64,000 nucleotides of DNA from Bacillus methanolicus MGA3. Lineage in GTDB: Bacteria; Bacillota; Bacilli; Bacillales; Cytobacillaceae. Shown one piece after another: positions 1 to 8,825 of this stretch (position 1 is the stretch's first letter; each line of letters begins with the position of its first letter). The translations under genes were made by a program, and so were the position numbers. The stretch spans positions 1,534,843 to 1,598,842 of the forward strand of contig NZ_CP007739.1 of NCBI RefSeq assembly GCF_000724485.1. Reading direction: 5' to 3'. The notes beneath the pieces are model-generated. The model was not told the origin of the DNA. It saw only the letters and a program-made list of their open reading frames with translations, and did no database searches.

Positions 1-803
1 GAAATGGGATAACCCTTTTCGATTAAGTCATGACAAAAAGAGTGGCGAAGTACATGAGGTGTCAATCCTTCTATATTAGTTTCATCACGAAGTTTTTTAA
101 AAAAGTCCTCCACACCCTGTACAGTGAGCGGTGTCCGTTTTTGGGAAACGAATACTGCGTCTGTATGCTGTTCACCGCGCACATCTAACCAATCTTGTAT
201 TGCTTTGATAACCTCTTTGCTAATTGTCACTCTTCGCATTTTGCCGCCTTTTCCGTTTTGTACAGTTAGTAATCCTTTATCCAATTCGATATCGTCAAGA
301 CGTTGGGAAACAACCTCACTGACGCGCAAACCTGCCTTTAACATTAGGTAACAGATGGCTTTATTGCGAATCTTTTGATTCTGTTTTTTATCTCCAATGT
401 TTTCAATCGCTCGTAAAAAGCAGTTCTTTTCGTTACGATTTAGCCAACGCGGTTCTGCCATTGTGCCGGAATGGATTCGTTGCATTTTGATATGTTTTAT
501 CGGATTTTTCTGAATGGACTATTTCTCTTCTGCTAAATAAGAGAAATAGTTTCGAAGAGATTCAATTTTCTTATTGATCGTAATCATTGATAATCGTTTT
601 CATTGTTTATTTTTTGCAACGTTCATGAGATATTGCTTGTAATCGCTAGTGTCAAGAGGAATGACTTCGCTTGGGTCGAAAGGTTTATCATATACGCCTT
701 CCCACCATTGCGCGAACATTTTAACTTCGCCAATATAGGTTTTAACTGTATTTTCACGTTTGTTTAAGCGTAGCCATTCTTCGTAATCGGTTAAATAACT
801 CAA
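1..803 (-). pseudogene. tyrosine recombinase/integrase, two in-frame stops, cut by window edge
   Basis: One reading frame runs from a TTG at 803 (SD-like GGCGGGAG upstream) to the window edge. Residues 1-67 look like an N-terminal SAM-like core-binding domain. The frame then meets TGA at 600-602 and TAG at 519-521 and continues unshifted into a catalytic domain: GLRVSEV carries the first catalytic Arg and TPHVLRHSF is the HxLR motif. The second His/Trp and the Tyr nucleophile lie beyond base 1. Homologous-looking sequence continues through both stops, so nonsense mutation of an integrase is the simplest reading. The domain-fragment downstream of 461 could still start at ATG 461, but would lack the DNA-binding arm. 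Family is confident; activity is unlikely. Confidence 0.8.
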
Positions 804-818
804 TATTTCTCCCGCCTT

Positions 819-929
819 TCAAATTATCAAACGGTATATTTTTTTGACTTCCTTATGTTTGATTGTTTCTTGGACATTATTGATAATTTCAGATTGTTGG
901 TTATCTAAGTACGTAAGGAAGAAATCCAT
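819..929 (-). CDS. small ORF (36 aa) just upstream of the recombinase
   Basis: ATG at 929 opens a 36-codon frame (MDFFLTYLDNQQSEIINNVQ...) that ends 15 bases before the recombinase TTG start, on the same strand. The product is charged and probably helical, with a lysine-rich C-terminus. The ribosome-binding site is weak (AGAG). Its tight spacing to the recombinase suggests a small accessory gene of the same element, but no family is recognised. Confidence 0.35.
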   Translation of the reverse strand: MDFFLTYLDNQQSEIINNVQETIKHKEVKKIYRLII

Positions 930-934
930 TTTCT

Positions 935-1045
935 CTGTATTCTTTAGGATTTTTTACCCTACAAATTGTTGTATTCTTTAAGATTTTTATCTCGTTCCCA
1001 AAAGATAAATCTTTAAGAATTCATATTCTTTATGATTTAGAACAT
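935..1045 (-). repeat. short repeats of AATCNTAAAGAATA
   Basis: On the minus strand the sequences AATCATAAAGAATA, AATCTTAAAGAATA and AATCCTAAAGAATA occur three times within about 110 bases, with AATTCTTAAAGATT nearby in inverted form. They lie upstream of the small ORF and recombinase. Such spaced near-identical words can be protein-binding sites, for example recombinase arm sites or regulator boxes. The function is inferred only from placement. Confidence 0.4.
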
Positions 1046-1111
1046 TAAAATAAAAGTTAGGAAAAATCCTAACTAACGAAAAGTTTATGTAAATTTATAT
1101 ATAAATAATCG

Positions 1112-3202
1112 CTACGCCTTTCTCTTAGTCCAAAAAACCCCTATACACCATACTTTTTGCATAATTTCTACTACATCGTTCTCTATGTATTTTGAACAGT
1201 CACAAAATCTATATTCACTGCCACATTTACTACATTCTGATTTTGTTACTATAAATGCAGGAGCAACTTGTAAATGTCCATTTTTAATTTCTTTGACAAC
1301 CTCGGTTTCTGAGCGTAACATTTTAATTTCCACACCTACTGCTTTATTCTTCTCATCCATATATAATTCATAATCTTTTGGAGAAAGGAATCTTCTTTCA
1401 AAATGTAACATTCCTGAAGAATTTAATAGCTCTCCGAGTTTAGGTTTATCGTTAGATTCTGGAAAATTATCTGTTAAGAATTTTGCGGCTGTTTCACACC
1501 ATAGACCAATTTCCGATTCCTGTGAAGGGAACCTTGACCCGCTGAAGTTGAACCATTTGATTAAATCATCTATATGTCCTGCAAAAGAAAAAACTGCTTC
1601 TTTAGTATCGTATTCGATTCCAATATTAAAAGTTATAGCTCTATCATCGTGTCTATCACGCCATGAGCAACATAACTCATGGATAACATCCAAAGTAACA
1701 TTTGCATCACGTACAGCTTGACTTCCCCTGTGTAAAAACAATGGGAAATTTATTAACATATCTTCAAAAGCGATAATCTCAGTATTCGGAGGTACGTTAA
1801 GTGTTTCACCACGCTTTCTTAATTTTTTTATTATTTCTAATGTATCCGCTTCTACATACCTAACTCTAGAATTGTTTAATTCAAGCGAATTTGTAACCCT
1901 TATCTTCCTTCTAGTATTCCGTTCTGAGGTTCTTGCGTGATAGGAAAGAGCTATACGTATTCCCTCACCTTTTTCCATGTGGGTAGGTACATATTCTGAA
2001 AGCGGAGCTGTATTATTCTCTTTCACAAGAAGCTCCGGTTTAAAATCCTTCAAGTTATCTTTCCCACCAAAATATTCACCAACTAACATGTTATCCCTAT
2101 AATAGTGGGAAATTAATTCTTTCCACTCTGATACAGAAATATTACCGTCCAATCTCCATATTTTAATGTACTCAGTGTCCTTTCCTGAATTACTAATATC
2201 TACATCCCAACGTTTAAGTATCTTTTCCTCATCATAAATCCTAATTGCTCCATCAAGATGAAAAGGTTCATTGGAATGCTGGTCTATCATGCTGTGTACA
2301 AACCTACAACCGTATGACGTATCACTTATACCTAAACTCGGGCGTGTAACAACCTCTTCGCACTCAAACGTTTTTCTTCCATCTTGCTCATACCACCAAA
2401 ATTCAGTACTTTCTATATCTGTGAAAATTATATCTTTTTGATTGCTTTTATGGATTGAAACACCGTTTGGGATGTCATCTAGTTTCTCATTGAACAAAGG
2501 TCCCCACCAATATTGAAACTCAAATACTTCATGCAAAGAATCGGCTAAACCAACCATATCCGGATCTAGAGCAATTTTAGAGTTTAATTGACGAGACAAG
2601 CTAATTTCTTGAAATCGTTTAAGAAAAGGGGTGTTTAATGTATTTAATCTAGAAAAAGATCTCCGAAAAAAAGAACTGGCGTAAATTAATAGGCCATCTC
2701 TTTCAAATATACCGGGGGCAACCGGATTCAACTTAGACAATAAGACCAACCCGTGTTTATCATCTGTTTCAAATATTTCTGGGAATACTCTTTTTGCAAT
2801 GCCTTTATCGATAACTGCAGCGGATTCAGTTGCACAGAACTTATAATCTCGGGACAAATATGGTTTCAAACGTTTCAACAATTCATTCTTGTATGGACTT
2901 ATAAACTCCGTCGTCTTTTCTATATAGTACTTTTGTATTTGGCTTCCAATCAATTTACTTTCACTATCATTTTCGGGTACATAAGTTAAATTAGCGGTTC
3001 GAACCATACCGGGTTCAAAATACAAGGCGCATACAAGTGACCACGCAATAGGCTTTAGATGATCATGATTCAAAAAGGATGGAACACCCCACTTCCAGTT
3101 GTCACTATAGGCAGATTCGAGGGAACCAACAGTAAATCTCATATTATATTTGTTGACTTTGTCACTATTGATTACTCCTAGAAATTTAAGCAATTTAATC
3201 AC
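1112..3202 (-). CDS. large protein of unknown function (696 aa)
   Basis: Intact 696-codon frame. GTG 3202 or TTG 3193 could start it; the AGGA upstream is better spaced for the TTG. I do not recognise the family. Visible features are a tryptophan/tyrosine-rich middle part (FQYWWGPLF near residue 230), many charged stretches, no signal peptide or membrane span, and a C-terminal CSKCGSEYRFCDC cluster (C-x2-C-x6-C-x-C) that could bind zinc. It stands alone between a broken integrase and a restriction-like nuclease module, which makes a role in mobile DNA or defence plausible but unproven. Confidence 0.65.
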   Translation of the reverse strand: MIKLLKFLGVINSDKVNKYNMRFTVGSLESAYSDNWKWGVPSFLNHDHLKPIAWSLVCALYFEPGMVRTANLTYVPENDSESKLIGSQIQKYYIEKTTEFISPYKNELLKRLKPYLSRDYKFCATESAAVIDKGIAKRVFPEIFETDDKHGLVLLSKLNPVAPGIFERDGLLIYASSFFRRSFSRLNTLNTPFLKRFQEISLSRQLNSKIALDPDMVGLADSLHEVFEFQYWWGPLFNEKLDDIPNGVSIHKSNQKDIIFTDIESTEFWWYEQDGRKTFECEEVVTRPSLGISDTSYGCRFVHSMIDQHSNEPFHLDGAIRIYDEEKILKRWDVDISNSGKDTEYIKIWRLDGNISVSEWKELISHYYRDNMLVGEYFGGKDNLKDFKPELLVKENNTAPLSEYVPTHMEKGEGIRIALSYHARTSERNTRRKIRVTNSLELNNSRVRYVEADTLEIIKKLRKRGETLNVPPNTEIIAFEDMLINFPLFLHRGSQAVRDANVTLDVIHELCCSWRDRHDDRAITFNIGIEYDTKEAVFSFAGHIDDLIKWFNFSGSRFPSQESEIGLWCETAAKFLTDNFPESNDKPKLGELLNSSGMLHFERRFLSPKDYELYMDEKNKAVGVEIKMLRSETEVVKEIKNGHLQVAPAFIVTKSECSKCGSEYRFCDCSKYIENDVVEIMQKVWCIGVFWTKRKA

Positions 3203-3287
3203 TTCCTATAAAATAATTTCTGTATCAATTTTTCACAACATACCACTATTTCCCATTATACTAAAACGATATTGATTGTTACTCTTT

Positions 3288-3451
3288 AAATAAGAGTTAT
3301 ACATCGAATCGCCTTTATTCAATTAAACTAAAAAAGAAGAAGATCAAGTGACCCCCTTCTTGAATTTTATCATTTTTTGGCTATAAATGTAATATTTTGT
3401 ATATTTTAATTGCTATCCAAAGGAATTATAAGTTTACTCAGAAAAAGATTA
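3288..3451. repeat. 165-bp direct repeat, copy 1
   Basis: This copy matches 5477-5641 over its whole length with scattered substitutions. Both contain CGCCTTTATTCAATTAAAC, then AAGAAGAAGATCAAGTGAC, then TTTACTCAGAAAA near the end. The pair brackets the nuclease gene and its upstream neighbour. The internal AAGAAG...CTTCTT hairpin is imperfect here and perfect (9 bp) in copy 2. Confidence 0.8.
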
Positions 3452-3478
3452 AGTAAACTTATTGAACAATAAATATGT

Positions 3479-4270
3479 TTATTTGTTTAAGTCTTCAATA
3501 GCTTTTGTTATCTCATCATATGTTTTACTGTCGATGAAAAATTGATGTCCAATTGAGGTATCAGCAAAAATATTATCTTCATTGTAGTGTTGCAAAAAGT
3601 GATATACTGCATAAGCATCAAAGGGATGATCAAAAATTTCTAGTAAATCATTTTTATTTCTTATAGGATAATAAGTTGCTTTTTTAGTTTGTAAATTCAA
3701 AATGAATGATACTCCGTTGCCAAATGTTCCTTCATATGTTGGTATACGAGTAATAATAAATTCAGCTTTTGTTCCTTGGAATTCTAGGACGAATAATTTA
3801 CTAGCTGCATTCCCCTGTGAAACAAAATCTCTTAAAATAATAAATTCTTTGTAATAACTTCTAAGAATATCTTCATATAATTGAATGTCAGATTCAATTT
3901 TTTCCCAGAATACGATTTCGCATTTAGGATCATCTTTTTTATAAGAATAATCTTGCAATTCTGTCTTTGTTGCATCTGTTGTAACAATTATAAAAATATC
4001 AATAGGATTCGGAAATTCATTACAAACTTTCTCGTATTCTGCATCAATAATGTCTTTTCTCAATTTATCAATTCTTTTACACTGTATCCCTACGTTCTTA
4101 CCGCCTAATATTGGTACATTTTTAAAGTAGATATCTACGCCATGTTGAGCTTCACCATCCCTCCCGTATAAGTTGCTTACTCCCATATTATATTTTCGCT
4201 CAAAGAGCGAACAAATCATTCTTTGGAAGTCTTGCCAATTTGCTGGGCGTAATAAACGTTTGTATACCAT
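3479..4270 (-). CDS. restriction-endonuclease-like (PD-(D/E)XK, Mrr/Cap4-type) protein
   Basis: 263 aa, start ATG 4270 with SD AGAAGGGTG. The N-terminus has the layout NWQDFQRMICSLFERKY, YGRDGEAQHGVDIYF, then VGIQCKR. This is the usual restriction-like nuclease core, with D46 and Q63-x-K65 as metal/catalytic positions. Related domains cut DNA in Mrr-type enzymes and as effectors of CBASS and Avs systems (family knowledge). The C-terminal 130 residues are not recognised and could be a sensing domain. It sits 110 bp downstream of a helical protein gene on the same strand, and both lie between 165-bp direct repeats. A two-gene defence module is an inference. Confidence 0.75.
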   Translation of the reverse strand: MVYKRLLRPANWQDFQRMICSLFERKYNMGVSNLYGRDGEAQHGVDIYFKNVPILGGKNVGIQCKRIDKLRKDIIDAEYEKVCNEFPNPIDIFIIVTTDATKTELQDYSYKKDDPKCEIVFWEKIESDIQLYEDILRSYYKEFIILRDFVSQGNAASKLFVLEFQGTKAEFIITRIPTYEGTFGNGVSFILNLQTKKATYYPIRNKNDLLEIFDHPFDAYAVYHFLQHYNEDNIFADTSIGHQFFIDSKTYDEITKAIEDLNK

Positions 4271-4380
4271 TTTTGCACACCCTTCTGTAAAAATATGTAA
4301 TATTGCTATATTTCTTCAAAATCATAAAAACTAAAAGTATTCAATACGTATTTGTGAAATCCTTAGCAAATTACATTATA

Positions 4381-5097
4381 TTAACTTTGTTTAAGTTGGT
4401 TACCGACTAGAAACCCTTCATCTTCAAGTCTTTTCATTGCACCAACTAACATTAGATATTCAGTTGCTGTTGCTTTTTCATTGTAAAGTTCGTTGTACAA
4501 ATCAATTAAATGTTTAGCTACTTGGATAATAAAAGAAACATGTAATGCATATAATTTTCTAGAAATTTCTTTTTTATAAACTGGAAGAATGCTAACTGGA
4601 TTAGAGCTACATGAACATTCCATTTGATACAAAGGATCTAATACCTTTCTTTCTGACACATGAGCTACTTTATTTAATTCTCCATATATTCTTCCCATAT
4701 CCCAATTTACGAACCTAACATTCGGGGTTTTACCATCTTTTCGATTTCCAATAATAAATTCCTCTATTGCTGCTATTGTTTCTAATTCTTGTTTCAATAA
4801 GTTTGCAGCTTGTGCATAAAGTCCTTCAGAAATAGTTGTTTCGCATAAATCTATACCTTGTATGAAAGACGCAATGAGACTCAATCTTCCTGAGATAGAT
4901 TCATTTGACTCTCCCGGCCTCAAGTTCATTTTTAATAAAAGGGAGCCAATGCAGGTGGTTGCAGATAAATGTGCATCTAGCAAAGCACCATAGTTACTTT
5001 TAGAAATTTCTCAATTTTCTTCTCTTCTTCTATTAATTTCACTGAGCAAATGAATTGCATTTATCATCTTATTTTCCATTTCTTTTGATAAATCCAT
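4381..5097 (-). pseudogene. helical protein of unknown function, in-frame TGA at codon 29
   Basis: The natural start is ATG 5097, preceded by GGAG at 9 bases. The frame reads MDLSKEMENKMINAIHLLSE... to codon 28, hits TGA at 5011-5013, then continues unshifted for 209 codons to 4381. A start from TTG 4983 would give 200 aa, but no Shine-Dalgarno precedes it. The product is mostly helical with a Cys pair (ECSCSS) mid-protein, and resembles DUF5677/HEPN-like helical proteins only in general character. It precedes the restriction-like nuclease gene. Either the gene is inactivated by one substitution, or the short TTG form is made. Confidence 0.55.
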
Positions 5098-5339
5098 TCA
5101 AGTTCACTCCATCATTCATTTCTTTTTGATAAATTGTATCATTTTCCATATTCTTTTTATCGAGAACTAATATTCAATTTATTTTAAGAAAATAACTTTG
5201 CTTAACCCACTGTAGCCTTAATGCAGTTACTCCTTCCATTATTTATTTCCTCATAAATATAGAATCAGTAATATATTACTATTAACATTCGAAAAATGTC
5301 GAAGAATGTATTTTATACTTTAAGGCGTAAATTGCTCAT

Positions 5340-5476
5340 TTGTGATTCTCTATTTTTCCACACGCGATTAACATGGTTCTTTTATTGTTGTTAACGTCGG
5401 GGCAATCTTGAACTGTGAGGCATAAACACGTTTTATCGTACTGTTCAACGATTTTTAATTCTTTAAAACCCTTCTA
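5340..5476 (-). other. orphan open fragment abutting the repeat
   Basis: A 46-codon stretch without start (reading ...KIVEQYDKTCLCLTVQD..., ending near 5340) lies between 5340 and 5476, against repeat copy 2. It could be the 3' tail of a lost gene. I do not recognise it. The rest of 5098-5476 is AT-rich with nothing identifiable. Confidence 0.25.
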
Positions 5477-5641
5477 ATAAATATGAGTTATACATTGAAT
5501 CGCCTTTATTCAATTAAACTAAAAAAGAAGAAGATCAAGTGACCTTCTTCTTGAATTTTATCATTTTTTGGACATAAATGTAATATTTTCTATATTTTTA
5601 TTGCTATTCTAAGGAATTATAAGTTTACTCAGAAAAGATTA
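5477..5641. repeat. 165-bp direct repeat, copy 2
   Basis: Second copy of the element at 3288-3451. It has a perfect 9-bp AAGAAGAAG/CTTCTTCTT hairpin around 5521-5550. The terminal word TTTACTCAGAAAAGRTTA also recurs at 9191-9208, which suggests an end sequence of a small mobile or repetitive element. Confidence 0.8.
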
Positions 5642-5784
5642 TGTTGCCAATAAACTCATAGTCATTAACCTGAATCATTTAAATACATGATAATGAAAAT
5701 TCACACTTCACAAATTCCTTTTCATTTGTTTGGATAGTGCGGTCCGCGGATCTTACTCGGCATGAACTGAACTCATTCTCTACT

Positions 5785-6207
5785 CTATACCCATTCTTCC
5801 AACGAAAAAACGCCATTTCTTTCAAAGTCGTGAAGAATGGCCGGAGGTAACAGTTCTCGCGATTGTTCTTTAGTTGACCAGCGAAAATCGATATGTTCTT
5901 GCGAAAGAAAAACCTCATGATGATCGCTTTTGCATAAGTATGTAAGAATGACAACTTGTCGCGTTGCGTGCGTTTGAAACGTCGTCGCATACAAAATCCG
6001 CTCCACCGTCACATCCAATCCAACTTCTTCTTGGATTTCTCGCAACAGCGCCGTTTCTAAATCTTCTCCAAAGCGTATTTGCCCTCCGACTAACTCCCAC
6101 GTTCCGCTGCCCACTTCATCATCATGAGCACGTTGTACCGTTAACACCTTGCCTTTGTGTAAAATAAACCCTTTCAAAACTACAACAATTTCATTTAAAC
6201 TTGTCAT
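5785..6207 (-). CDS. Nudix hydrolase (MutT family)
   Basis: Hydrolyses a nucleoside-diphosphate-linked substrate; the exact substrate cannot be read. The Nudix box spans residues 41-64 from ATG 6207 (GGQIRFGEDLETALL, then REIQEEVGL), with all consensus positions present: G-x5-E-x7-RE-x2-EE-x-G. I choose ATG 6207 because AGGAAAGG lies 8 bases upstream; an in-frame GTG at 6216 overlaps that site. About 140 aa, a normal single-domain length. It stands alone, with no clear operon partner. Cytosolic. Confidence 0.88.
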   Translation of the reverse strand: MTSLNEIVVVLKGFILHKGKVLTVQRAHDDEVGSGTWELVGGQIRFGEDLETALLREIQEEVGLDVTVERILYATTFQTHATRQVVILTYLCKSDHHEVFLSQEHIDFRWSTKEQSRELLPPAILHDFERNGVFSLEEWV

Positions 6208-6216
6208 TTCAAGCAC

Positions 6217-6860
6217 CTTTCCTCATTATGAATATAACACGGTTGCTTTCGCTCGATTAACGAATTAAGAAGAATCGCTTTTATGGTTGTTAAAGCCAAT
6301 TATAAAAAATGAATATATACCTGCATATTAAAAAGAGCAGCTATATTGTGTTTCCATAAATCTCTACCTTTTACTTGCTTTTTAGAAAACTTCCCCAAAT
6401 CAATCCGACTGCAGCGGTTGGAGTAACAACAAAAAATAAAACCCTTCAGAAGAAATAAACAAAAGAACTGAGCTCATCAATAGCGGGAGTAGTATTATAT
6501 TCAAAAATGTCTCCCTTTCTTAAGTTGGTTGATTTTGTTTCCTTGATTATAATTTTACTTAAATGGATGCTTTATTGCATTTCTTAAAATGACAATCATT
6601 TGAGTTCTTTCAGGTTTTCGCTTTCCATCAGCTGTTTCAGGGGAGTTAAATGATAATCATAAAGATGTTTTTCGTTTATGAGTCATACAAAACTGATACG
6701 CTACGTGATGTATAACGTGACATTTTACAAACTAATTTCATTTTTGTATCCATAGAATAATCTAAATGTTCTAGTAAAATATATCAAGATAAGTTTGGAA
6801 TATTTGGTATTTGTTTTATATGTATGCATCTACGTCTTTTGCAACACGTTCCTATATTGA
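6217..6860. other. intergenic region with decayed fragments
   Basis: No intact gene. On the minus strand around 6385-6505 a hydrophobic peptide frame (MNIILLPLLMSSVLLF) runs into a shifted frame ending VGLIWGSFLKSK, like a small membrane protein with a frameshift. Positions 6751-6800 hold copy A of a dispersed repeat also found near 14050 and 17710. Confidence 0.35.
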
Positions 6861-6892
6861 AAAAGGACAGCCTTAATTTGGACTGTCCTTTT
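6861..6892 (-). terminator. intrinsic terminator after yhdK
   Basis: AAAAGGACAG at 6861-6870 pairs with CTGTCCTTTT at 6883-6892, a 10-bp stem with a 12-base loop. It lies 20 bases beyond the yhdK stop and is nearly symmetric, so it could act in both directions. Confidence 0.75.
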
Positions 6893-6911
6893 CGCTTTGG
6901 CCGCAGTAAAG

Positions 6912-7175
6912 TTACGGCTTGTAGTTAATGCCTATTCCAAACAAAATCATTCCCATACAAGAAACGATTAGGATGAAGTGAAGGATGCCGCCTAAATATG
7001 AGTAGAATCTATCTTCTTTTATGAGGCCAAGCAAGCATATGAGCATTCCGAACAATGAAATCCAAATGTAACTGATATCAAAAACAGGGATCTCCGCTAT
7101 AATTTGTACATTTAACAAAATAAGCAAAAATATAGCCACCAATGTATTTAGTATATTGATTCTTACCATTCTCAT
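6912..7175 (-). CDS. yhdK: small membrane protein, YhdK-like (SigM anti-sigma partner)
   Basis: 87 aa with three likely membrane helices (about residues 8-27, 33-52 and 61-81). It is third in the order sigM-yhdL-yhdK, which matches Bacillus subtilis, where YhdK works with YhdL to hold SigM inactive at the membrane. Sequence alone would only give a hypothetical membrane protein; the name rests on position and size. The gap to yhdL is 20 bases, so it is co-transcribed. Confidence 0.65.
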   Translation of the reverse strand: MRMVRINILNTLVAIFLLILLNVQIIAEIPVFDISYIWISLFGMLICLLGLIKEDRFYSYLGGILHFILIVSCMGMILFGIGINYKP

Positions 7176-7195
7176 TTTCGACTATTCCCCCTTTG

Positions 7196-8260
7196 CTATG
7201 GCAAATTGATTTGACCAAATCGAATCACGTTGACTTCCTTCATTTTTTCTAGAGACAAGACATCTTTGGCGGTTCCTGTCATAGCGATTCCATAAATCTT
7301 CAATTCTTTATGTTTTTTTATCCATTTTAGTCGATCAGCGATCTTTAAGTCTTTATATTCCGTTAGTTGTGTTGCCCATTTTTCGTTTTTGCTCAATAGC
7401 TCGAGCCCTTTGACTACTTCTTCGTAATCAGTAAACGAGCGATTGAATACAGAATCCACATGCACTTTTTTATAAGGAAAACCTATAGCCGGTGTTCGAA
7501 TAAAATCTAAATCATTCCTCATCTGTTCCTCTACACCTGTGTCTAACGCAAGCCATGTCATATTATATCCTTTGAATTTTTCATTTATTTCTTTTAAGGA
7601 ATAGGACCGATCCAAGGAAATATAGATTTCAACCGGCCAATCGCTCGGGAGAGATTCAATTTTTGTTCGTTCGTCAGGTAAAAAGTATTTGGCTTTCGGA
7701 TGAATAAAGTTGATTCCAATTTGATGAACCGAATACCCAATCGCTCGATAATTCGATTCTTTAGCAAACACATCATTTAAAAATAGTTTGTAAGTATCCT
7801 TGCCTATATAACTTTTTTTATCATCAATCAATTTATATTTATTTGTCGTGACAGTCATGGTAAAAGGCTTGATCTCATCATCCACCGTATCGTAATCTAC
7901 ATGCACATTTGGCGCTGTCATTTCACTCACCGTTCGAATGGTTTGAATAAATTCATTCCCTCTGTTATGCTCTCGCCCCCAGCCGTAATAAACAAAAGTA
8001 AACATAGTCAATAAGGGAACAATCGTGAGTATAAACGATACAACAAGCAGCGTATTTCTAAAAAAAAATTTTTGTTGCGCTTTTTTTATCATTTTGTCAA
8101 TATCAGCTTCCCTCATGCCTTCATCATGAATGGTTTCATTGAGAAATTCATTGTATACGTCAAAGCTTTCTAGAAGCTCCTCTATTTTCTGTTCTTCCTC
8201 TTTGCTTAGTGTGCCATTTTGATATTTCTGCAATAATTGTTTTAACTCGTCTTTTCTCAT
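7196..8260 (-). CDS. yhdL: anti-sigma factor, YhdL-like
   Basis: 354 aa, close to the 358 aa I recall for B. subtilis YhdL. Residues 1-66 are cytosolic and charged (LSKEEEQKIEELLESF), 67-91 form one membrane helix, and the remaining 260 residues are extracytoplasmic. This is the Sigma_reg_N plus Sigma_reg_C layout. The cytosolic part should bind the sigma factor. The start overlaps the sigM stop by 4 bases (ATGA), which couples translation. It is expected to be induced together with SigM under envelope stress. Confidence 0.8.
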   Translation of the reverse strand: MRKDELKQLLQKYQNGTLSKEEEQKIEELLESFDVYNEFLNETIHDEGMREADIDKMIKKAQQKFFFRNTLLVVSFILTIVPLLTMFTFVYYGWGREHNRGNEFIQTIRTVSEMTAPNVHVDYDTVDDEIKPFTMTVTTNKYKLIDDKKSYIGKDTYKLFLNDVFAKESNYRAIGYSVHQIGINFIHPKAKYFLPDERTKIESLPSDWPVEIYISLDRSYSLKEINEKFKGYNMTWLALDTGVEEQMRNDLDFIRTPAIGFPYKKVHVDSVFNRSFTDYEEVVKGLELLSKNEKWATQLTEYKDLKIADRLKWIKKHKELKIYGIAMTGTAKDVLSLEKMKEVNVIRFGQINLP

Positions 8261-8772
8261 CCTTTCACCTCATTGCGTAATCGTTTTTCTAATTCCCGCC
8301 TACCCCGAAACACAAGGCTTTTTAAATAAGGGAGTTTTACGTTTAACAACTCCGCCGCTTCTTTGTAGCTAAATCCTTTTAAATCGACGAGCATAATGGC
8401 TTTTTGTTGCAGTTCTTTCATGTTGGACAAATGTTTATAAATCAACTCCAGCTCATATTTTTGCAAAAACGCGTTTTCCGTTTCTAATAATGGATCTAGC
8501 TTTAACGACGCAAAGAAATCATCCACTTGTACAAGCTGCATCTTTTTTGCTTTTCTGCAGTGGTCGATGAAGGTATTATAAGCGATCCGGTAAAGCCATG
8601 ACTTTATTTGCACTACCTCGTTTATGCTGCTTACATGTAAATAAACTTTGTAAAATGTTTCCTGCAATAAATCCTCCGCTAAATGATAATCATTGGTTAA
8701 TCCGTATAGATAGCGAAAAAGGGATTTCGAATATAAGCAAATAAGTATATCGAATTCAAACTTATTGGCAAT
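8257..8772 (-). CDS. sigM: ECF sigma factor SigM, probable ATT start
   Basis: ECF sigma factor with region 2 (HLAEDLLQETFYKVYLH) and region 4 (YKEAAELLNVKLPYLKSLVF). SigM directs cell-envelope stress genes. The frame stays open up to TTG 8835, but an ECF-type promoter (AGAAAC-N16-CGTC) lies at 8800-8825, inside that extension, so translation must start downstream. The SD AGGAGG (8782-8787) touches GTG 8781 with no spacer and stands 9 bases from ATT 8772. ATT gives IANKFEF..., aligned with the MTIDEIY start I recall for B. subtilis SigM. About 171 aa. The start codon is inferred from geometry. Confidence 0.8.
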   Translation of the reverse strand: MANKFEFDILICLYSKSLFRYLYGLTNDYHLAEDLLQETFYKVYLHVSSINEVVQIKSWLYRIAYNTFIDHCRKAKKMQLVQVDDFFASLKLDPLLETENAFLQKYELELIYKHLSNMKELQQKAIMLVDLKGFSYKEAAELLNVKLPYLKSLVFRGRRELEKRLRNEVKG

Positions 8773-8799
8773 GGTTTCCACCCTCCTTCCGCTATAAAA

Positions 8800-8825
8800 G
8801 ACGCATAAAAAACAAAAATGTTTCT
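8800..8825 (-). promoter_or_regulatory. autoregulatory ECF promoter of sigM
   Basis: On the minus strand -35 AGAAAC (8820-8825) and -10 CGTC (8800-8803) are separated by exactly 16 bases. This fits the SigM/SigW/SigX consensus TGAAAC-N16-CGTC. It lies directly upstream of the AGGAGG ribosome site, as expected for positive autoregulation. Confidence 0.8.

Noticed and set aside
1-803. Programmed stop-codon readthrough in the recombinase
   Set aside because: Two different stops and no readthrough context; the whole region is decayed.
5679-5990. 103-aa minus-strand ORF
   Set aside because: Overlaps the Nudix gene in another frame and shows no motif.
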